DNA of 64,000 bases, taken from positions 62,001 through 126,000 of the forward strand of contig SVNI01000001.1 of the NCBI GenBank assembly GCA_015066975.1, in the 5' to 3' direction. The stretch comes from Ruminococcus sp. GTDB taxonomy: Bacteria > Bacillota > Clostridia > Oscillospirales > Ruminococcaceae. The notes beneath the pieces were generated by a model that was given only the letters and a program-made list of their open reading frames with translations, was not told where the DNA came from and ran no database searches. Positions 25,460 through 33,952 of the stretch are shown here, one piece after another; position 1 is the first letter of the stretch; each line of letters begins with the position of its first letter. The position numbers and the translations under genes are program-made.

Positions 25460-26347
25460 TTAATTCCAGTTCTTTCTGATAAATTCCCATTTTTTATCTC
25501 TGGAATCTGTGATGATTTTAATATCTTCGTCCGTCAGATGCTTGAATCTGGCTTGTTTTCTGAGATAGTCCTCAACGCTGGTGAATGTCTTCGGGTCACG
25601 GCTGAGTTTGAATTCATGATTTTCATATTCAGCAAGATACCAAAGTCCGCAGTCAGCAATTTCACGTGCCGCATCAATCGTATCACTGACTGGAATTCCC
25701 CAGCCCGTCGGACATGGCGCAATGACATGAATATATTTCGTTCCCTGAATTTTCGAGGCCTTTTCCACTTTGTTCAGAAAGTCGTTCATGTAACCCACAG
25801 TCGCTGTTGCCGCATAGGGAATATCATGTGCGGCGACAATCTCGAACATGTTCTTTTTAGGTCTGATATTGCCGTGAATGTTGCTCCCGGCCGGGGTCGT
25901 CGTTGTCTTTGCGCCGAACGGCGTTAAACCCGATTTCTGAATGCCCGTGTTCATGTAGGCTTCATTATCATAGCAGATATAGATAATATTATCATTTCTG
26001 TCGATTGCTCCAGAAAGTGCCTGAATGCCAATATCAGCCGTTCCGCCGTCTCCGGCAAAGCCTACCGCTGTAAAGTCTTTTATCCCTCTCCGGCGTAATC
26101 CTGCTTCGATACCCGTCAGCATGGATGCCGTCCCTGCAAATGTCGAAATAATTGCATTGTTCGCAAAGCATAGCTGCGGAAAATTAAACCCTACCGCTGA
26201 CATGCATCCGGCAGGAAGCACTGCAACTGCATTCTTCCCCAGTACTTTCAGAACGTTCCGAACAGCAAGACTTCCTCCGCATCCTGCACAGGCCTTGTGT
26301 CCGTAGAAATATTCGTTTTTATCTAATGTCTTTGCTGATACGCTCAT
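25460..26347 (-). CDS. porB: 2-oxoacid:ferredoxin oxidoreductase beta subunit (pyruvate type likely)
   Basis: HKACAGCGGSLAVRNVLKVLG; TPP site GDGGTADIGIQALSGAIDRNDNIIYICYDNEAYMNTGIQ. Confidence 0.85.
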   Translation of the reverse strand: MSVSAKTLDKNEYFYGHKACAGCGGSLAVRNVLKVLGKNAVAVLPAGCMSAVGFNFPQLCFANNAIISTFAGTASMLTGIEAGLRRRGIKDFTAVGFAGDGGTADIGIQALSGAIDRNDNIIYICYDNEAYMNTGIQKSGLTPFGAKTTTTPAGSNIHGNIRPKKNMFEIVAAHDIPYAATATVGYMNDFLNKVEKASKIQGTKYIHVIAPCPTGWGIPVSDTIDAAREIADCGLWYLAEYENHEFKLSRDPKTFTSVEDYLRKQARFKHLTDEDIKIITDSRDKKWEFIRKNWN

Positions 26348-27513
26348 GCGTTTTCACCTTCCTCAATGCCGATAAAGTTTACCCGGCCTGCCTTGCCGGA
26401 CTGCATTTTCTCGAAAATTTCGATAATATTCTGATGGGAGATATTCCGTCCACCCAGCCCCCCAATAAAATTGTATGCCGGAACGGTCAGCCCTGCCCCC
26501 TGCAATGCAGAACAGATATTCGTGAAAACTGTTCCTTCGTTACCAAAGGAAATATCCTTTTCCAGAACAGCAACCGCTTTCGCCTGCTTTACAGCTTCGG
26601 TAATTTCATCAGCCGGGAACGGACGCATATAACGGATTCTGATAACGCCCGCTCTGATGCCGTCTTCTCTGAGTTTATCTGTGATTTCACGGCACAGTCC
26701 GGCAATGCTTCCAAGTGTGATTAAAATATATTCTGCATCATCGGCTTTGTAAGCATCAATCAGCCCCGTGTACCGTCTGCCGAAAATTTCAGAAAATTTC
26801 TGTTCGGCTTCCTGAATGACCGGAATTGCACGGCGCATGGCCGCATGTTCTTTGTATTTGAAAATATAATTCGTATCAGGCCCTGCAGAAAATGCCATAT
26901 TTTTCGGATTATCCAAATCTAATTTATTTTCTGTCTCATAAGGCGGTAAAAAGCTCTTAGCCTGTTCCTGAGTCGGTACATCTACCTGCTCATAAGTATG
27001 TGTCAAAATAAAGCCGTCCAGATTTACCATGAACGGTGTCGAAACTGTCTTATGCTCTGCAATATAATAGCTCATCAAAGCAAGGTCCAGGCTTTCCTGC
27101 GCGTTTTCCGCATATGCCTGAATCCAGCCGGAATCAAGCTGAGAAAGACTGTCTCTTTGGTCGCCGTAAATGTTCCACGGCAGAGCTGTCGAACGGTTCG
27201 CATTCATCATCACAATCGGAAATCTTCCGCCGGATGCATAATAAAGACATTCTGCCATGTATAACAATCCCTGCGAAGAGGTCGCCGTGAATGCTCTTAC
27301 GCCTGCCGCACTTGCGCCCATTGCGCAGGATAATGCTGAGTGTTCCGATTCTACATGAATGAATTCCGCATCAAGACTGCCGTCCTCTACCATCTCCGAA
27401 AGCTTTTCTACTACAATCGTCTGCGGTGTAATCGGATAGGCCGAAATCACATCCGGACAGGCTAAACGAATACCCTCGGCAAAAGCTTCGTCACCAGATA
27501 AGAATTTTTCCAT
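26344..27513 (-). CDS. porA: 2-oxoacid:ferredoxin oxidoreductase alpha subunit
   Basis: SGDEAFAEGIRLACPDVISAYPITPQTIVVEKLSE; FIHVESEHSALSCAMGASAAG. Confidence 0.85.
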   Translation of the reverse strand: MEKFLSGDEAFAEGIRLACPDVISAYPITPQTIVVEKLSEMVEDGSLDAEFIHVESEHSALSCAMGASAAGVRAFTATSSQGLLYMAECLYYASGGRFPIVMMNANRSTALPWNIYGDQRDSLSQLDSGWIQAYAENAQESLDLALMSYYIAEHKTVSTPFMVNLDGFILTHTYEQVDVPTQEQAKSFLPPYETENKLDLDNPKNMAFSAGPDTNYIFKYKEHAAMRRAIPVIQEAEQKFSEIFGRRYTGLIDAYKADDAEYILITLGSIAGLCREITDKLREDGIRAGVIRIRYMRPFPADEITEAVKQAKAVAVLEKDISFGNEGTVFTNICSALQGAGLTVPAYNFIGGLGGRNISHQNIIEIFEKMQSGKAGRVNFIGIEEGENA

Positions 27514-27806
27514 TATCGTTCACGCTCCATTCCGATTGCACCGGGTTTGCAGATTTTCGAGCAGATACCGCATCCCTTGCAGAAATCATAATCTATTACA
27601 GCTTTATTATCCTGAATTGAAATAACTCCGTCCGGGCAGTATAAATAACACTGCATACAGCCAACGCATTTTTCAGTATTCACAACAGGCCGGATACTTC
27701 TCCAGCCACTGTTGACACTCACCAGATAGCCGGCTTCAAAACTAGTATCTTCGGGAACATCAGCAATCCCGAATACTTTCTTTTCTCTGACAGTTGGTTT
27801 TATCAT
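27513..27806 (-). CDS. porD: 2-oxoacid:ferredoxin oxidoreductase delta subunit (2x[4Fe-4S])
   Basis: CVGCMQCYLYCPDG...CKGCGICSKICKPGAI. Confidence 0.88.
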   Translation of the reverse strand: MIKPTVREKKVFGIADVPEDTSFEAGYLVSVNSGWRSIRPVVNTEKCVGCMQCYLYCPDGVISIQDNKAVIDYDFCKGCGICSKICKPGAIGMERER

Positions 27807-28321
27807 AAAGCAGAAGCCTCCTCGCTGGCTTTCTGTACAGCCGTTTTATTCTTCTCCCGGATTTTTTCGGGCATGTAGTGTTCAATTGCATCATGCAGAT
27901 TCTCTACGGAAACCACTCCGGAAATGCCTGCAAGTGCGCCCATCATCACAGTATTCACTACCGGAAGGCGAAGTTCTTTGGCAAGAGAATCGCCGTCAAA
28001 CGGAATTATCTGACCGGATTCCGCATTTCTGGTATTGATTAGAATCTTTCCACCGGGTTTTACTAAATTTTTCAGATTTTCGGAATATAACGTCTCATCC
28101 AGAATAATAATATAGTCTGCCTGTTCGGTTTCGCTCCGGTCAAGAATTGGCTTGCTGTCGAGCTTTGTAAACGCTCTGACGGGTGCGCCTCTGCGTTCAG
28201 GGCCAAACGACGGAAATGCAAGGGCATGACATTCGGCTTTGGATGCATAAGCCGCACCGAGAATCTTTGCAGCTGTAAATGCGCCCTGTCCTCCCCGGCC
28301 GAGCCATAGAATTTCTATCAT
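27803..28321 (-). CDS. porC: 2-oxoacid:ferredoxin oxidoreductase gamma subunit
   Basis: IEILWLGRGGQGAFTAAKILG...PSFGPERRGAPVRAFTKLD. Confidence 0.88.
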   Translation of the reverse strand: MIEILWLGRGGQGAFTAAKILGAAYASKAECHALAFPSFGPERRGAPVRAFTKLDSKPILDRSETEQADYIIILDETLYSENLKNLVKPGGKILINTRNAESGQIIPFDGDSLAKELRLPVVNTVMMGALAGISGVVSVENLHDAIEHYMPEKIREKNKTAVQKASEEASAL

Positions 28322-28505
28322 AAAAAATCACCTGTTTTCTGAGTTTTATTTCTGTTATCTATATGATAATATTATAGCATTTTCAATTCTGAAAGTCAAT
28401 ATCTATAACCTATTAATCTGATATATTTTCTAAGTTTGTAAAAAATATAAAAATCCTACCTTTTTTTCAAAATAAAAACGTGAATTTTTACAGATGTTTT
28501 TCTAC

Positions 28506-28534
28506 TTGAAAACATACTAAACCTATGTTATAAT
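28506..28534 (+). promoter_or_regulatory. Promoter of the Rrf2 gene
   Basis: TTGAAA-N17-TATAAT. Confidence 0.65.
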
Positions 28535-28584
28535 AATAAATATAGTGCTATCTGAAAAATTATCACAGAAAGGAAGTCTCACTT

Positions 28585-29022
28585 ATGAAAATTTCAACGA
28601 AAGGCAGATACGCTCTGCGAATGCTTCTGGACTTGGCAACACATCAGGAAACAGGCTATATTTCTCTGAAAGAAATTGCTGAACGTCAGAATATTTCTAA
28701 AAAATATCTGGAACAGATTGTGCCTATGCTCAACAAAGGCGGTATCCTCCGGACAAACCGCGGAAACAAGGGAGGATACATGCTCGCCAAGCCTGCCGAT
28801 GCGCTCACAGTCGGCGATGTACTCCGTGCAACAGAAGGCAGTCTTGCACCTGTGGCTTGTCTCGAATATGAATATAACGACTGTCCCCGTGCTGAAGAAT
28901 GTGCTACGCTCTATGTATGGGAGGGCTTATATAAAGCCGTGCATGAATATCTGGACAGTATCACATTGCAGGATATTCTGAATCATAATTCTGGTGTGGA
29001 CGGCAATGATTACTGTATTTAA
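28585..29022 (+). CDS. Rrf2 family transcriptional regulator
   Basis: MKISTKGRYALRMLLDLATH...; C-X5-C-X6-C cluster-like cysteines (CLEYEYNDCPRAEEC). Confidence 0.93.
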   Translation: MKISTKGRYALRMLLDLATHQETGYISLKEIAERQNISKKYLEQIVPMLNKGGILRTNRGNKGGYMLAKPADALTVGDVLRATEGSLAPVACLEYEYNDCPRAEECATLYVWEGLYKAVHEYLDSITLQDILNHNSGVDGNDYCI

Positions 29023-29056
29023 TCAATTAGATAAATCGAAATATGTGGTGATAAAT

Positions 29057-29497
29057 ATGAATGTACGTTTAATGACAATCAATGATTATGAAAAAGTATA
29101 TGAATTATGGCTGTCCTGTGCGGGTATGGGATTAAATAATCTTGATGATTCAAAAGAGGGAATCGAAAAATTCCTGAATAGAAATCCCGGAACCTGTTTT
29201 GTTGCTGAAACAGAACATAGAATAATTGGCGTAATTATTGCCGGAAATGACGGAAGAAGAGGCTATATCTACCATACAGCAGTTAATCCTGATTACAGGC
29301 ATCAGGGAATTGCTACAAAACTTGTAAATGAAGCTATGAGGGCATTAAAAGCATTAGGTATCAATAAGACTGCTTTGGTTGTATTTTCAAAAAATACAGA
29401 CGGAAATGCTTTTTGGGAAAAAAGTGGTTTTTCTTCAAGAGAAGATTTGATTTATCGAAATAAAACAATTACTGAAATGATTAGAATTGACACATAA
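29057..29497 (+). CDS. GNAT family N-acetyltransferase
   Basis: GYIYHTAVNPDYRHQGIATKLVNEAMRALKALG. Confidence 0.88.
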   Translation: MNVRLMTINDYEKVYELWLSCAGMGLNNLDDSKEGIEKFLNRNPGTCFVAETEHRIIGVIIAGNDGRRGYIYHTAVNPDYRHQGIATKLVNEAMRALKALGINKTALVVFSKNTDGNAFWEKSGFSSREDLIYRNKTITEMIRIDT

Positions 29498-29572
29498 ATT
29501 TTGATTTATCGGCTGGCATTTTCTGACAAGCTCCTGCATAGAATATAGCAATTCACCACAGGAGGGCTTTTC

Positions 29573-29860
29573 ATGATACAGGAAACGCAGAATAACCCCG
29601 CCACCCCACACCTGATTACGCTCGAAAACCGGAACACGCTCACCGTTTCCGGCATCACGGATATTGACCGCTTCGATGAACGTGAAATCGTCCTCTATAC
29701 CGCCATGGGCGAACTCACCGTCACCGGTCGGGAACTGCATATCAATGCTATCAGCATCGAAAACGGCTCTCTCTCCGTCGAAGGCGATATCTGGTCGCTC
29801 CAGTACGGCGACAAAGACAAGCACTCCCCTGTCTCCATGCTGGGCAAATTATTCAGATGA
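29573..29860 (+). CDS. yabP: Sporulation protein YabP
   Basis: HLITLENRNTLTVSGITDIDRFDEREIVLYTAMGELTVTGRELHI; upstream of yabQ. Confidence 0.9.
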   Translation: MIQETQNNPATPHLITLENRNTLTVSGITDIDRFDEREIVLYTAMGELTVTGRELHINAISIENGSLSVEGDIWSLQYGDKDKHSPVSMLGKLFR

Positions 29861-30243
29861 TGCCTGTATTGCTGAAAATCGTGCCGGAAACTTACCGCAC
29901 AGTGCAGGAAGAATTACTGCTTCTTGGGGGGGCTGTCCTGTTGGGAATCCCTTCCGGCATTCTGTTTGATTTTTTCCGGTTTCTGCGCCGTCTGATACCC
30001 CATCACTGGTCAGTCACCATGCTGGAAGATATCTTTTTCCTGCTTCTGGTCAGCTTTCTGCTTCTGTGCTATATCAGCGGATTTGCAAACGGAGAATTCC
30101 GGATGTATTACGTTATCGGCTGTCTGTGCGGATTTGTTCTGCATGAATGCACACTCGGAAATCTGTTCTTTTCTCTCTGGGATTCTTTTGCACGGATTTG
30201 TAGAAAGTTAACACATGTTTTTGTGAAATCTCACAAAAAATAA
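29857..30243 (+). CDS. yabQ: Spore cortex biosynthesis protein YabQ
   Basis: Membrane protein; LGIPSGILFDFFRFLRRLIPHH; synteny YabP-YabQ-DivIC-S1. Confidence 0.82.
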   Translation: MMPVLLKIVPETYRTVQEELLLLGGAVLLGIPSGILFDFFRFLRRLIPHHWSVTMLEDIFFLLLVSFLLLCYISGFANGEFRMYYVIGCLCGFVLHECTLGNLFFSLWDSFARICRKLTHVFVKSHKK

Positions 30244-30342
30244 CACTCCGGAAAAAAATTATCAAAAACCGCTTGCATGAAACCCCGTACAGGGTGTATA
30301 ATAATAAAATAACAACTATTTCATATAAAGCGAGGAATCTCT

Positions 30343-30651
30343 ATGCCGAACAGAAAAAAATCCAATGCCAAACAGCCTCTGCCGTTCAGAATCCTGATAG
30401 GTGCGGCATTAGCCATGTTTGCTGTATTCTGTACGGTTTCTATTATTTCAGACCAGAATTCCATTGTCGAAAAAAGAAAAGAACTTGCTCAGATTGAGGA
30501 AAATATTGAAATCCTTTCCGCACAGAATGAGGAGCTCGCAGAACTGATTGCTTCTGATGATATCGGCCGTTATATGGAAAAGCTGGCCGTTGAATCCGGA
30601 AATTATGCCTATCCGGATGAACGGCGTTATTATGATACATCCAGAGACTAA
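30343..30651 (+). CDS. Septum formation initiator (DivIC/FtsB-like)
   Basis: Single TM then coiled coil KRKELAQIEENIEILSAQNEELAELI; synteny. Confidence 0.85.
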   Translation: MPNRKKSNAKQPLPFRILIGAALAMFAVFCTVSIISDQNSIVEKRKELAQIEENIEILSAQNEELAELIASDDIGRYMEKLAVESGNYAYPDERRYYDTSRD

Positions 30652-30686
30652 TTAACATCACAAAAAACAGGAGGATTTTCAGAACA

Positions 30687-31127
30687 ATGCTGGAAACAGG
30701 AAAAATTTATGACGGCAAGGTCAGAAGTATCACCAACTACGGCGCATTCGTGGAAGTAGAACAGGAAGGCGAAAAAACCATCACTGGTATGGTACATATC
30801 TCTGAAGTTGCCAATACGTTCGTGAATGATATCCGCGAATTCTTAACCGAAGGCCAGGACGTGAAAGTCACTGTTCTTCAGGTGAACGAACAGGGAAAAA
30901 TCAGCATGTCCATCAAGAAAGCACTTCCGCAGGAAGAAAAGCCCCGTCAGCCCAGAAGACAGAACCGTGACAGAGGTGCTGTCTGGAATCCGAAGCCTCA
31001 GCCTCAGGATTCTGAAATGAGCTTTGAGGATATGATGAACCGCTTCAAACAGAACAGTGAGGAAAAAATGGGCGATATCAAGCGCATTACCGACAGAAAA
31101 AACAAATCCCGCCGTCGTTCCAGATGA
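30687..31127 (+). CDS. S1 RNA-binding domain protein (YabR-like)
   Basis: LETGKIYDGKVRSITNYGAFVEVE...GMVHISEVA. Confidence 0.92.
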   Translation: MLETGKIYDGKVRSITNYGAFVEVEQEGEKTITGMVHISEVANTFVNDIREFLTEGQDVKVTVLQVNEQGKISMSIKKALPQEEKPRQPRRQNRDRGAVWNPKPQPQDSEMSFEDMMNRFKQNSEEKMGDIKRITDRKNKSRRRSR

Positions 31128-31132
31128 AAATC

Positions 31133-31166
31133 AATTCCGTTCTCTTGCGAGGACGGAATTTTTTGC
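31133..31166. terminator. Terminator
   Basis: aattccgt...acggaattttttgc. Confidence 0.8.
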
Positions 31167-31880
31167 TTATATCACAAACCCGCCGTTGACACCCAGAATC
31201 TGTCCGGTGATGAATCCAGCCTGCTCACTGCACAGAAAATATGCGGATTCTGCTATATCTTCCGGCGTTCCAAGCCTGCCTAAAGGCGTTTCTTCTGCAA
31301 GTGCATTCAGAGTTCCGGAATCGTAACAGTTAAGCATTCTCGTCTGTATCACTCCGGGCGCAATGCAGTTCACACGGATACCACTCAGGCCGACTTCCTG
31401 CGCAAGTGCCTTGGTAAAACCAATCAGTGCCGATTTGGATGCCGAATAATCTACTTCGCATGACGCGCCCACCTGCCCCCACATAGAACTGATATTCAGA
31501 ATACAGCCCGATTTCCGGTGTATCATCTGGGGAAGCAGTAACCTGGTGCATTCTATCGCTCCCAGTACATTCACAGAAAATAATTTTTTCCTGATTTCCG
31601 GGGAAATATCCGTCAGCAGGCCTGAAATGCTGATTCCGGCATTATTCACAAGCACATCCACATGTCCGGCCTGTTCCAGAACTTTCTGCATCATGCTTTC
31701 GATTTCGGAAATTTCTGACAAGTCTGCCCGGACTGCCATACCGTTCAGCGATTCCGCGAGTTTTTCCGTCTCCAAACTGTCATGATAATGCAGAACAGGA
31801 AAATATCCCTGTTCTGCAAATTTTTTTGCAGTTGCCGAGCCGATTCCTCCGCCTGCACCTGTAATCAAAACTGTCTTCAT
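31167..31880 (-). CDS. SDR family oxidoreductase (FabG/YmfI-like)
   Basis: VLITGAGGGIGSATAKKFAEQG; VDYSASKSALIGFTKALAQE. Confidence 0.92.
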   Translation of the reverse strand: MKTVLITGAGGGIGSATAKKFAEQGYFPVLHYHDSLETEKLAESLNGMAVRADLSEISEIESMMQKVLEQAGHVDVLVNNAGISISGLLTDISPEIRKKLFSVNVLGAIECTRLLLPQMIHRKSGCILNISSMWGQVGASCEVDYSASKSALIGFTKALAQEVGLSGIRVNCIAPGVIQTRMLNCYDSGTLNALAEETPLGRLGTPEDIAESAYFLCSEQAGFITGQILGVNGGFVI

Positions 31881-32854
31881 GCGGATTCACCTGCTTTTCT
31901 GTCAAGAAATGGTATCGGAATAAATAACAAAATACAGATAGCTATCAGCATTACAATACTGGTCGGAATGCCTGCTTCCAGTCCAAAATCACCGCCATTC
32001 ACAAGCACTGACCCTTTCAGTGACATTCGGAATACACTTTCTCCCGAATCAATACCGCTGACAGGCAGTCCGTAAAAATTACCCTGTGCAAAATTCCAGA
32101 TGCTGTGAATCGCACATGACCCCCAGAGAGAATTTGTCCGGAGCGTATACAGTGAAATCATTACGGCATACAGAATCAGATTCACCAGCGCAAGCAGGGA
32201 AAATCCTGCATTTGCACCGTGCATCAGCCCGAAAAACAGCGAATTGATGCCGACTGCTATCCAGACATTATGATGTCTCATAATCGTTGTCATCAGATAT
32301 CCCCGACACATTACTTCCTCACTCATGCCCTGAATGCCGTATCCCAGCAGAATTACCAGAATCATTGGCGTAACGTTCCGGGAAACGGTTTCAAACTGCA
32401 ATCCGCCGAACACATAAGAAAGCCCTACTACACAGGAAAACATCACAAAGCCGATGACAAGACCGGAAAGATACTGTATTCCGGCCTTTTTCTTGAAAAA
32501 TCCCATTGTCCTGAGTTTTCTGCCTTCTATCACCCGACAAAAAAACAATACTACCAGTGTTCCCAGTCCTGTTGCAAGAAGCATAATATATGTCTGTTCA
32601 GGGTCTTCCAGCAGAGTATTGAGTTTTTCCGTGAGCTGTTCAGGAGTTAGTTCACCAGTGACGGCGATTTGTTCTCTTGCCCAGCTCATCAGACGAGGCA
32701 TTACGCCTATCATCATGCCGAGACCTTCTGCCATTTCCAATACGAAAAATACCGCGATAAATATCAGACACTGTAAAACTATATTCTTTGGTGTCCGGAA
32801 TGTTTCAGGCTCGCGGACAGTCCGACTCAAAGGATAATTCTGATAAATTTTCAT
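31877..32854 (-). CDS. CPBP family intramembrane metalloprotease
   Basis: GMSEEVMCRGYLMTTI; FFGLMHGAN; WGSCAIHSIWNF. Confidence 0.9.
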   Translation of the reverse strand: MKIYQNYPLSRTVREPETFRTPKNIVLQCLIFIAVFFVLEMAEGLGMMIGVMPRLMSWAREQIAVTGELTPEQLTEKLNTLLEDPEQTYIMLLATGLGTLVVLFFCRVIEGRKLRTMGFFKKKAGIQYLSGLVIGFVMFSCVVGLSYVFGGLQFETVSRNVTPMILVILLGYGIQGMSEEVMCRGYLMTTIMRHHNVWIAVGINSLFFGLMHGANAGFSLLALVNLILYAVMISLYTLRTNSLWGSCAIHSIWNFAQGNFYGLPVSGIDSGESVFRMSLKGSVLVNGGDFGLEAGIPTSIVMLIAICILLFIPIPFLDRKAGESA

Positions 32855-32876
32855 ATTTTTTACTTCTCCTCCGCTT

Positions 32877-33872
32877 TTATAAAAATGCAATTCTCAATCC
32901 CAGATATGCAATCATCACAACTCCGGCATATAATCCACAGCATCCAAGCACATTCCAGAAATTTGTACCGCCTTCGGCAGAAAGCAGAGCTTTCCTAATC
33001 GTCGGAGTGGGGGCAATCTCCCGGATTTTCCTGACGGATTTCAGCACAAACTGGAAATATAAATAATTCCCGAATAAACACAGCCCTATCCGAAAGGCCA
33101 TTCCTGCAAAAAATAAGGGTGTCTGCAAATCTTCCAGCAACTGCTGATGTGCTGTCAGAAAATCTGTCATTTTTTCTATCATCTGCATATCTTCTCCGGC
33201 TGTGCGGAGAATTTCCAGATAGCTTGCATCTTTAAAATAGGCAAGTACTTGCAGAAATTCACCCGGCAAAGAGCAAATCAGCCATACCAGACCGCTGAGA
33301 ATCGCCATTGCCCACATTTTGCGATTGGCGAAATAAAAATACGGAAATAAAATACACGGCAGATTGAATGACAGTTTTCTGTCAGTTTCTTTAAATCTGC
33401 GGAATAATGGAATATAATACAGCGTATTCGTCTGCACAAAGCTGGCAACATCCCCCAGACGCTCGCCTTCAATTTCCGTATCCGGCGACATGCCGCAGCA
33501 TGGGTCAGATGCCTGAAAATAGTACTGCTCACCATCCGGAGCAGAAAATGTCAGTTCCTGGTCATCTTCCGCAGTTTCAGAAGTTTTCTGCAAATCCAGA
33601 GGCAAATCACATGACATACAGGTTTTAGCATCCGGAAGATTGACATAGCCACAGTGGGGGCACTCAATACCGCCTAATTTTCGGCGGTGCTCATCCTGGA
33701 TAGACTGCCAGCTTCCGCCTACAGCATGAAGCGGCTGGTTGATACAGTGTCCTGCTGACTGGTAGCATGAGCGATGATAAGGCGTACCGCAGTCGGGGCA
33801 AACTACAATATCATCATCATTTTCAAATACTTTCTGGCATATAATGCACTGACAGCCCGTATATTTTCCCAT
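32877..33872 (-). CDS. Prokaryotic RING-finger/zinc-ribbon membrane protein
   Basis: CIICQKVFENDDDIVVCPDCGTPYHRSCYQSAGHC; CPHCGYVNLPDAKTCMSC. Confidence 0.8.
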   Translation of the reverse strand: MGKYTGCQCIICQKVFENDDDIVVCPDCGTPYHRSCYQSAGHCINQPLHAVGGSWQSIQDEHRRKLGGIECPHCGYVNLPDAKTCMSCDLPLDLQKTSETAEDDQELTFSAPDGEQYYFQASDPCCGMSPDTEIEGERLGDVASFVQTNTLYYIPLFRRFKETDRKLSFNLPCILFPYFYFANRKMWAMAILSGLVWLICSLPGEFLQVLAYFKDASYLEILRTAGEDMQMIEKMTDFLTAHQQLLEDLQTPLFFAGMAFRIGLCLFGNYLYFQFVLKSVRKIREIAPTPTIRKALLSAEGGTNFWNVLGCCGLYAGVVMIAYLGLRIAFL

Positions 33873-33952
33873 TTTCTCATCATCCTTTCTGGTTTTATCT
33901 ATCTATATTTTAGCATATTTCTTCCGGAATAGCAAGCGTTTTCACATACTTT

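Noticed and set aside
25661-25670. ttcacgtgcc resembling the parS core
   Set aside because: No left GTT or right AAC arm; coding sequence
27171-27180. tgttccacgg resembling a parS half-site
   Set aside because: Lies in the oxidoreductase alpha-subunit coding sequence and lacks the central CACGTG and right half
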